Source: Epiperipatus broadwayi
Lineage: Eukaryota > Onychophora > Udeonychophora > Euonychophora > Peripatidae
DNA length: 64,000 nucleotides
Assembly (NCBI GenBank): GCA_028023455.1
Contig: JAQFVV010000030.1
Coordinates: forward strand, 8,398,876-8,462,875
Direction of reading: 5' to 3'
Part shown: positions 55,752-64,000 of the stretch, in pieces
How the letters are laid out: every line of letters begins with the position of its first letter
Numbering within the stretch: the stretch's first letter is position 1
Position numbers and translations under genes: made by a program
Notes under the pieces: model-generated
Database searches by the model: none
Told to the model about the DNA's origin: nothing
What the model saw: the letters and a program-made list of their open reading frames with translations, nothing else

Positions 55752-56825
55752 TGTAACGGTATATGCCGTTACATTAATTTAAAGTTAGAATAAAAAATTT
55801 GTTTTTATTATCGTAAATAAAAAACTAAAAGCTAAAATTAAAGAGTTGTTCAATGTATATATATTCGCATAGATGCAAAACTTTAAAAGTATTTTTTAAA
55901 TAAAAAAAAAAAAAGTATTTGAACGTACTTTTTTATAAAAAAGTACAAGATCTAAAGATAAAATATTTTTGTAAATTGAAATGATTGTTTTAAAAATTAA
56001 ACGAAAAGCAAACTAGCCCTTGGGGCTCTTATATAAAAAAAAAGTCAGATGAAATATAGATAAGAGAACAAAAATAAATTAGATGTCCAATAGAAGCAGC
56101 AATGAAGGCTCGGACCGTAACGAAAATTTGGAACAGGAAACCATTGTTCAGTGAATCCGGACAATCGGTATAAAAGGAAAAAAATATTGAAATTAAGATA
56201 GTTCCAGCTTGTTTTTGTGAGAAGGGCGATAAGATGCACTTGTCGCTCTCTCTCATTTATTTAAATATGAAATGACTGTAATACCAGGATTGAACTAACT
56301 AAGGCCATCTTCAGATAGACCGGTCTTCAAATAAAGACTTCGTGGGAATTGACACCAGGAACCGGGAGCTCTTCTACTGTAAGATGTAAACGGAAACATT
56401 TTACTAAAAGTAATTAAGAACTTTAAAGATTTGACAAGCTAAACCTAATTTTTTTAAATGAACTTTAATCTGACTTTTCAAATCAATTATTAATGTTTAA
56501 TTTTTATACATTTGAGTTTGCTAAAAATCATTTCCATTTTTTATTTTTATTAATATTTATTGTATAAATCATTTAAATGCATTAAATTTAAGTTGGGTAT
56601 AGACACTTGCATAGATTCGTTAATGTTTAATTATGTTTTGTTTTCATATTTGATTAAAATATATAGACATTCGATAAATAATGATACCTTACTGTGATTA
56701 TCTAAAATGTATTTATTCAGATGTCTTTTAAGTTAATGGTGTCAATGTGGCATCTTATGATGAATGCAATTGGGTTTCTTGTAAATTTTCCTAAGCAATT
56801 CCATCAATCTTTTCAGACCGTTATA
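55752..56825 (+). mobile_element. Repeat A copy 2: probable 5' LTR with internal deletion
   Basis: Starts TGTAACGGTATATGCCGTTA, a palindromic opening, and ends ACCGTTATA. TATAAAAGG is at 56169-56177, about 417 nt in. Compared with copy 3 about 1 kb is missing near the 3' end, joined between CATCAAT and CTTTTCAGACC. It is closer to copy 3 (about 96% by eye around the promoter) than to copy 1. It lies in direct orientation 507 bp before copy 3. Confidence 0.7.
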
Positions 56826-57332
56826 ATTGGACACCCAACATGAACCGATGCTTAATAAACCACGAGTACTCTGAGAATTTTAAAAATAAATCATGCCAGT
56901 AACATTTTTTTCTGAAATAAGTATATTTTTGTATTAACGTAAAGTTATAGGTTGAATTTTGTTTTAAAAGTACTGCCAGTAAGAAAAATTGTGCATATGT
57001 AAAGATAAATACGAGGAATAAAACGTAATAGCTAATATAAATATTTTTTTTTTTTAAAAAAAAAGTCTTATTTAAAATCCAACCATTTAACATGCCTAAG
57101 TAATACTTAACAATAGAAGAAAAGAAACTTGGAAGGGAGGGGGCAGAAATTTAGCTGGTAGTAAAGAATAAACAGTCAACAACTTTTTTTTATCAGTATA
57201 TTTGTGTGTAATTACTAACCAAGTTTTGTCTTTGAAAAAAGTTTAGTATATAATTGTGTAACGTAATTACTAACACTAAGTAAATTCTTTTTTTTTTTTA
57301 ATGTTTTTATTTTTTGAGGAAGTTTACTGATA
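56826..57332 (+). mobile_element. Remnant internal region with candidate primer-binding site
   Basis: Two bases after the LTR end, TGGACACCCAACATGAACCG (56828-56847) is the complement of a sequence ending in CCA and containing GGTTCA, as expected for the 3' end of a tRNA. A purine-rich run (GGAAGGGAGGGGGCAG) occurs near 57130-57150, not directly at the next LTR. No gag or pol coding survives. Confidence 0.5.
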
Positions 57333-59426
57333 TGTATATAAGGTATATATTGTTACATTAATTTAAAATTAGAATAAATTTTTTTTTTTAATTATTGTAA
57401 ATAAAAAACTAAAAGCTAAAATTAAAGAGTTGTTCAATGGATATATATTCGCACAGATGCAAAACTTTAAAAGTAATTTTTAAATAAAAAAAAAAAAATA
57501 TTTGAACGTACTTTTTTATAAAAAAGTACAAGATCTAAAGATAAAATATTTTTGCAAATGGAAATGATTGTTTTATAAATTAAACGAAAAGCAAACTAGC
57601 CCTTGAGGCTCTTATATATAAAAAAGTCAGATGAAATATAGATAAGAGAACAAAAATAAATTAGATGTCCAATAGAAGCAGCAATGAAGGCTTGGACCGT
57701 AATGAAAATTTGGAACAGGAAACAATTGTTGAGTGAATCCGGACAATCGGTATAAAAGGAAAAAAAATATTGAAATTAAGACAGTTCCAGCTTGTTTTTG
57801 TGAGAAGGGTGATAAGACGCACTTGTCACTCTCTCTCTCACTTATTTAAAAATAAAATGACTGTAATACCAGGATTGAAACCAGCTAAGGCCACTTTCAG
57901 ATAGACCGGTCTTCAAATAAAGACTTTGTGGGAATTGACACTAGGAACTGGGAGCTCTTCTACTGTAAGATGTAAACGGAAAATTTTTACTAAAAGTAAT
58001 TAAGAACTTTAAAGATTTGACAAGGTAAACCTAATTTTTTTAAGTGAACTTTAATCTCCACTTTTCAAATCAATTATTAATGTTTAATTTTTATACATTT
58101 GAGTTTGCTAAAAATCATTTCCATTTTTTATTTTTATTAATATTTATTGTATAAATCATTTAAATGTATTAAATTTAAGTTGGGTATAGACGCTTGCATA
58201 GATTCGTTAACGTTTAATTATGTTTTGTTTTCATATTTGATTAAAATATATAGACATTCGGTAAATAATGATACCTTATGGTGAGTATCTAAAATGTATT
58301 TATTCGGATGTCTTTTAAGTTATTGGTGTCAATGCGGCATCTTATGATGAATGCCATTGGGTTTCTTGTAAATTTCCCTCTGCAATTCCATCAATGACTT
58401 TATATTTTGATCGTTTATTTTATTTTGAAATGTTTTTAACCGTGTAATCTATGTAGCCGATCTATACTCAACATTAAAAAAAAAAAAAATTTATAAAATT
58501 CATCTGTGCGAAATTATATAAATGTTAAATTTAAGTCGGGCATGAATGGCTATATAGATTTGTAAAGTTATATTAATTAATTAAGGGAGGGTTAAGCTTG
58601 GGTTATTTGTTTCGTAGTTAGATTGGGTCAATAGATTGGATATATCGGTATAATTAGTAAATGTAGTACGAGGTCCGCCACGTGCAGGATTGCATTATAC
58701 GCCGCACACCCCCTTTTTGCCTACGGAAGGGGATAGTAAGACGGAAAACGCAGTCCCTTCCTATGGAGTTTTTTTTTATTGTTCTTCTTGCCAGACAGAT
58801 GTAGCATTCCTGTACTGGACGAGAGTCAATGTCTTCTCTAACCATGCTGTTCAAATGTACATTCCTGACAGTATGGTATTTGTGCTGTCGTATTCATGTT
58901 ACATTGAATACATCGATGTATCAGATGGATTGACGTCGGTTTGACTGCAAACTTTTGGCCTAAGGTTAAATAAGGGATAGAATATTTTCTTTTCAAATGC
59001 AATCTATGTAGTTTATTCATACTCGACACTCTTAAAAAAACATTATTAAATTCATCTGTATAGATGGTTTAAAATTTAAAATAATTTAAATTTAAAGTTA
59101 ATATTAAAATCTAAAATAAAAAAATGTTATTCCTCAAATTTTAAATGCTTATATATGTGCGTTAATAAATGTTGTTTGTGTGTTAATTACTGGCAGTGGC
59201 TTTTATTTTTTTATATTGAATATATATTTTAAATAATTTATATTTTATAAATCTCTGTGTCTCACTGAGCTAGTGACTTGGGCTGACGGTCTTAATAAAT
59301 AAAAGTTGGATCTTTAACAGCGCATATCTGCCTACTTTATAAATTTTCCAGGTTCAAATGCCTGGTGGCGCCCTGTAGCGCAGATATGGTTAGATTGGAA
59401 CTTCCACTTCTTTTCGGCCTGTTATA
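57333..59426 (+). mobile_element. Repeat A copy 3: probable 3' LTR, 2,094 bp
   Basis: Starts with a decayed TGTATATAAGGTATATATTG and ends CCTGTTATA. TATAAAAGG is at 57751-57759; the T-arm-like hairpin CCAGGTTCAAATGCCTGG is at 59349-59366. The right flank AAAA nearly matches AAAG before copy 2, which fits one element with two LTRs. Short antisense frames inside (for example 58654-58854) recur in copy 4 but are broken by indels. Confidence 0.7.
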
Positions 59427-59569
59427 AAAACTAGAAGTAAAAAATATTAAAAACAAGAAAAAGTAACAATTAATATTCCTAATCTTCAGAACTATTCCAA
59501 TTAATTTAAATTGGAATTTGCATATCATTTTAAATGATTTTGAAAATGATTCAAAATTGAAATTAATAA

Positions 59570-60453
59570 GAAGTTAACTGATATTCTATTAACAACTGCA
59601 AAAAAGAGAGCAGAAACAAAAACAAGTCAACACCAGTAAATTTTCAAATGAAACGACAATATATGAAGAAAAAACAGAATAAGAAAATATTTAAAAATAA
59701 TCAATTACAAATTAAATATCTGGAATTCTATAAAATGGTACAAAAAAGTAATAATGATATTTAAAAATATAACTGTGAATTAGCAAGAAAAGCTCTAAAA
59801 AAGAGTAAAAATTTCAAAAATATAAAAACAATAGCTTCGTACTGGAAGAAAAGTTACTTTAGTAATAAATCAAAAAGATCCAACTATTACAAAAATAGGA
59901 TGATATCATAAAATGAATGGAAGAGTTCTACAAAAATTACAACTTCTGACTTAATAAGCATTTTAAATAAAGAGATGAGAAATGCAATTAAATCTATGAG
60001 AAAGCTCTAGGAAATGAAATTATTATTGATATCTTAAAAAAACCAGATGAAGAAATAAAAAAATTATTAGCTAAATTATGTAACAAATATTTAAATAATA
60101 ACTATCAAATGATTAGAAGAATGCAGTAAGTTATTACAATTTACCCCCAAAATCATTAATTACAACTTGTCTGCAGCAAATTTTGGATTCAAACCAATCA
60201 AAAGAACATGCTGAATTTACAAGCATTAATGTAGCACAGTGAATCACATCCAAGTATTGCTAAAAGTTATAGAAAGATCTAGTAAATATAAACAGCCATT
60301 ATGCTTTGAAGTTGTGGATTATGAAAAGTTTTTGATGTTGTAAGTATTCCCAGTGATTAAAATTTTGGACTATCAAGATACAAACTCATAATATTGTTAT
60401 AATCTGAAGAAATTCAACAGTAGTCATTTAATTGCATATTGATATTAAGAGAA
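59570..60453 (+). pseudogene. RTE-type LINE relic, first part
   Basis: A decayed plus-strand copy of the LINE at 32318-34205: YNCELARKAL near 59768, KALGNEIIIDIL near 60003, EHAEFTS near 60207, and VDYEKFLML (was AFDSI) near 60315. It is interrupted at 60461 by a DNA transposon and continues at 61545. Confidence 0.75.
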
Positions 60454-60461
60454 TTAAATTT

Positions 60462-61536
60462 GGTGTTTTCTCTTAGCGTGTTGAAACCGCTTGAGAGCAT
60501 AATTTGTATGCAAATGCACAGAAATATGCTGTTTAAGTGGCCAAGCCGCTATATAACGTTCTATTCATGCCACAGAGGATGCCGCCACTTACGGTGAACT
60601 TTGTGTTAAGCAATTTATACGAACAATCCCATTTTAAATTTAGCTACGGTATCTATTTCTGCCGCAATTTATATGAACATCCCATTATTAACATTTCGGA
60701 TACAGGTATTTACAGCAAAGAAGTAGAATGTTTATTCTGACACAGCGGCCGCTGCCGCTTACGGTGAACTTTCTGCTGCAATTTCTATGAACAATCCTAT
60801 TTTAAATTTCGCTACGGTATTTTGTGAGGGTGTCTAATTGAGACTGTCAAAAGTATTCAAATTCGCATGCCCAAGTCATTATTTTCCAAATCCAATGATG
60901 TAGTATGAGGTAATGAAAATTGTGGAAACTTTGCCCCACTTCTCTAGACAAGGATGATACTTTAATCAATTGTCAAAGGGGAGGTGTAAGCGTGATTTTT
61001 ACGAAATCACGCTAAAATTCACATTTGCGTGAGATAAATCGCGAGACCAATCGAAAATACCAACTTTATTTTTGGCCACGATGTTGTTTTGAATAAATTC
61101 TTTCTTTTTATTCTTATTAGAATTACAAATTATATTTGCGTGGCCACGATGTTGTTTTGGGGAAATTATTTCTTTTTATTCTTGTTAAAATTAACAATTT
61201 TATTTGAGTGGCCATGATGGTTTTGTTTTGGAGAAATTATTTATTTTTGTTCATGTTAAAATTTGATTTACGTCGCCACTGTATTGTTTTTATTCTTGTT
61301 AAAATTAATAAAAGTTCATTTTAGAAAAATAAAAATTAACAAAAAAAAGGTTTATCCGATTTATTTTTTATTTCTTTTAGATAAATTTCATTATTTATGA
61401 TTTTATTGTAAATCAAAAAAAACTATAAAGTTGAAAAAAAAAAAAAAAGAACAATGGCCCAGTAACATTATAATTCTATTTGTTTACATAAAAATTACGA
61501 TCTCAAGCAGTTTCAACACGCTAAGAGAAAACAACC
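60462..61536. mobile_element. Non-autonomous DNA transposon with 8-bp target duplication (1,075 bp), nested in the RTE relic
   Basis: Ends are GGTGTTTTCTCTTAGCGTGT at the left and GGTTGTTTTCTCTTAGCGTG at the right (reverse complement), matching for about 40 nt. TTAAATTT flanks both sides (60454-60461 and 61537-61544). Near its left end, TGCAAATGCACAGAAATATG corresponds to TGCAAAAGCACAAAAATATA in the element at 46771-47532. It contains a repeated CTTACGGTGAACTTT block (about 60590 and 60760) and a 68-bp minisatellite at 61073-61315. No transposase. Confidence 0.8.
61073..61315. repeat. 68-bp minisatellite inside the DNA transposon
   Basis: About 3.7 diverged units begin GTGGCCACGATGTTGTTTTG, at 61072, 61140, 61208 and 61272. 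Units end in TATTCTTGTTAAAATTA. Confidence 0.75.
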
Positions 61537-61544
61537 TTAAATTT

Positions 61545-61985
61545 CATATGGGTGTAAGACAGTGTGAATCCATATTTCCAAAACTTTTTACAATAGTCTT
61601 GCAAGTAAGATTTTCTGAATTAAATCTAAGAAGTTAAGAAAATAAAAATATATGAATATTTAAATAATCTAGATTCTGCAGATAATCTGGTTGACTAATA
61701 ACATTCAATGAAATTTTCTAAGAAAAAAAAAATATAATTAAGATTAATAATCAACAATTAAAGCAAGTTAATACTATAAATACCTTGGTCAAATTATTAA
61801 TACAGATGGAAACATAATGGATTAAATTAATTGTAGAATTAAACATGGATAGAGTGCTTTTTCTAGAAAATAACACAAAAATACCCATGTGTTGTGCTTG
61901 AAAAGTAAGTTTTTTTAGTCATATATTTAATCAATTCCTACTCATGGACCTGAAACTCAGATATTTAATAACAAGCAGGAAAGGT
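61545..61985 (+). pseudogene. RTE-type LINE relic, middle part
   Basis: Continues the 59570-60453 relic: GVRQCESIFPKLFTIVLQVR (the GVRQGDS block, 61551-61610), then NTLVKLLIQ and PTHGPETQIFN (YGSETWTL block, near 61940). After this another LINE intervenes. Confidence 0.7.
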
Positions 61986-61999
61986 GGGTAAAGAGATGA

Positions 62000-63330
62000 G
62001 GATTAAATTTAGTGAAGTAAAATCAAAAGTAATGATGATAAATACTGGGGAAGAGAACGAATTTTAATTGGGGATATAAAATTAAATGTGAATAGGTATA
62101 ATTATTTGGGAATCATCTTAATTAATTAAAGAAATTGCTTGGATGAATGGTAGCAAAAAAATCGATAAATGAAGCAAAGAAAAGAAAGGAACTGATGAAG
62201 ATATTAAGTCTTTTTATATAATAAATACAATGTAGCTAGAAAAATATGGAAGAGAATGACAGTAGCAGGGTTAATTTATGGTAACGATGCATAATGTGTT
62301 CATAAAGGGATGTTAGATTACTTAAAAAAAAAAGTGCAAAGAGAAATAGGCAGACATACATTAGATGCAGATGTGTGGACAGCAAAAAGGCAATTCGAAT
62401 AACATGTAAGTTGAGAGAATTTATTGAAATTATATTTTTCTGAAGTTTTTATATGAAATGCAAAAAGCAAATTGAAAATGTTTGGTAGATTGCAAATTTA
62501 CGGCTAATAAGAAAATAACCAAAATAGTATTTAATTGGATTATGAGTAAAGGACAGGCAATAAGATGGGTGAGAAAACCTAGTATGGCATGCAAAAGATT
62601 TATATCAAGACTTTGTCAGTATACTTACACAAAAGGTGGGATGATTGTGTTAGGAGAATAGTTGAGTGTTATAGTGGCAAAGTATGGAATAAAAGAATAG
62701 ATGCATTAATAAAAAATAAAAAGTTGGAGAGATGGAGAACTAGTATGGGGAATAAAAATAGTTTAAATATATACATAAGTAAACAGAATATTAGGTGTGA
62801 GTTAATTTATGATAATAGCAAGGACAGTAGTTTACTGTTTAAAGCGTGAACAGGATCGTTAGCAATAAGGGAATATACACATAAATGGAGAAATGTGAGT
62901 GATTTAGTCTGCAAGTTATGTAAGGAAGGTATAGATAATATTAGGCATCTGTTAATTGAATCTAAATGCTTACAAGTTGAAAGAATACAAATAATGAAGT
63001 TGTGGGAGAATAAATATAAACAAAGTGATTATCCAGAAAGTTATTTCTTGATTTTTACACTGGGTTTGGAAAAAGGGGGATTTGGATATAAAGGCCATAG
63101 AGTGGACAAAGATAATGTTGTGGAAATGGGATGGAGCAGGATGGGGAAGAATATGGGGAAAACTTAGAATGGAGAATTGAAAGGGAAGTAAACAGATTTC
63201 TCTGGGTATAGTGGCAGAGAGATTCCTGACTCTAAGAAAGGAGAAGTCATGTAGCTAACAGGTTTCTCTGGGCACAGTGGCTGAGAAATTCGATTTCGAT
63301 AAAAGAGAAGCTATAGCACATCACATAGCA
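62000..63330 (+). pseudogene. Second non-LTR retrotransposon, C-terminal part with zinc-finger motif and 3' tail
   Basis: Broken plus-strand frames give KSKVMMINTGEE and the YLGII block near 62010-62115, then after several stops a 86-codon frame (62589-62849). A 90-codon frame (62895-63167) contains VCKLCKEGIDNIRHLLIESK, resembling the CxxC...H(x)C motif near the C-terminus of many LINEs. The tail carries two related blocks starting GATTTCTCTGGG and GGTTTCTCTGGG (63195 and 63261). It is a different family from the RTE copies and appears inserted into one. Inactive. Confidence 0.65.
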
Positions 63331-63484
63331 TGTAATTTTATAAAAAGAAACATTTTGATATAGTTCCAATAAGAAATGAAAGACAGGTTGATGTATTAAA
63401 TAATTTTTTTATTTACAGTGACTTGTCTTGTTTCAAATTTGTTTTAAATGGATTATTTTAAATTGACATCAGGGAAATAACACA

Positions 63485-63700
63485 CTGAAACAGATCTGAG
63501 TTGGACATTTTGTTTGAGAGATGATAATGAATAGACAGTAAAACTCTTAAACAATATTACAAGATAATGTAAAAGACCTAAAAATAGATTACGTGAGATA
63601 TTGGATGAAATAATAAAATTTCTTGGTGTGATGTATGGAAGCTATGGATCAGATAAACCGAATTAAACTTGGAAAGATGTTCATCCGGCAATGAACCAAT
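63485..63700 (+). pseudogene. RTE-type LINE relic, 3' end
   Basis: Reads DLSWTFCLRDDNE with the WSWAGHIARRDDNRW block of the copy at 34018, then CKRPKNRLREILDEIIKF, matching CKRPRKRPHVRWRDEIRK. This completes the relic begun at 59570 after the inserted LINE. Confidence 0.65.
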
Positions 63701-64000
63701 TTAAATTAAATGTTTAATGATATAGTATTGTATTGCTGTTATTAATTATTACCAAATAGGCAAAATTATAGAACATTGTAAAATGAAATTAAAATGTAGC
63801 TTGTATCATCATTGTCATGTTGGCATAATTTTAAATCATTTTGTGTATTTTTTTTATTTCTCAAGTATAAATTTGAGCAGTTTATTGTGCTACAAATACT
63901 TACCACATATTCTACAATTACTTTAAGTATGAACATGTAAATTCACATTAAATGAATGCTGTAATAAATGCTTTCCAGGAAGCAAAGAACCCAAGAAATA
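63701..64000. other. Right edge, nothing recognised
   Basis: A+T-rich with no recognised exon or repeat. The C2-encoding exons of the ligase gene should lie further right. Confidence 0.5.

Noticed and set aside
58690-58944. 84-codon plus-strand frame similar to one at 39051-39275
   Set aside because: Both lie in repeat A; similarity is explained by shared LTR sequence, with frame-changing indels between copies.
53364-64000. C2-domain exons of the E3 ligase
   Set aside because: No minus-strand stretch with splice signals and C2-like residues was seen; they probably lie beyond the window.

Overview
This is an A+T-rich metazoan genomic window, clearly not prokaryotic: it has spliced coding exons, introns of up to about 19 kb, long poly-A/T and (TA)n tracts, and many dead retrotransposons and DNA transposons. 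The only host gene I can support is on the minus strand. Six exons encode the middle of a HECT-type E3 ubiquitin ligase of the Su(dx)/WWP1/WWP2/ITCH class of the NEDD4 family. In gene order they are 53363-53217 (end of C2 region), 48020-47760 (linker), 45216-45166 (51-nt micro-exon), 26246-25955 (linker plus WW1), 8656-8488 (WW2 plus the 2,3-linker) and 139-85 (start of WW3). All codon phases join exactly, giving 975 nt or 325 codons. The N-terminal C2 exons lie beyond the right edge, and the rest of WW3, WW4 and the HECT domain lie beyond the left edge. The WW2-WW3 stretch looks invertebrate and, by eye, arthropod-like, but I cannot name the species.

Everything else is intronic and largely repeats. 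From left to right: a hAT transposase relic (2.1-2.8 kb), a LINE reverse-transcriptase relic (4.4-5.7 kb), a near-perfect 109-nt inverted repeat (6.9-7.2 kb), an RTE-type LINE relic (11.8-12.9 kb), ends and copies of several large TG...CA repeats (18-22.5 kb), and two head-to-head Penelope-like elements (26.7-30.8 kb), one split by a 2.3-kb LTR-like insert. Next come the best-preserved RTE-type LINE (32.3-34.2 kb), an inverted-repeat element hit by a 2.2-kb LTR-like element that was itself hit by a 2.7-kb element (34.5-40.1 kb), an 8-bp-TSD DNA transposon (46.8-47.5 kb), a 2.6-kb LTR-like element (48.3-50.9 kb), a 340-bp tandem array (52.1-53.1 kb), a MITE (54.2-54.7 kb), a deleted LTR pair (55.8-59.4 kb), and an RTE relic broken by a DNA transposon and a second LINE (59.6-63.7 kb).

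The most unusual pattern is a set of four large repeat lineages, called A-D here, 2.1-2.7 kb long. They share TG...CA ends and a TATA-like box about 420-470 nt after the start. Each has a T-arm-like GGTTCRAA motif 70-220 nt before the 3' end. They sit at 4-bp duplications, mostly ATAT. The most interesting host-gene detail is the phase-symmetric 51-nt micro-exon with a weak donor. It is predicted to insert a 17-residue acidic-then-basic segment just upstream of WW1.
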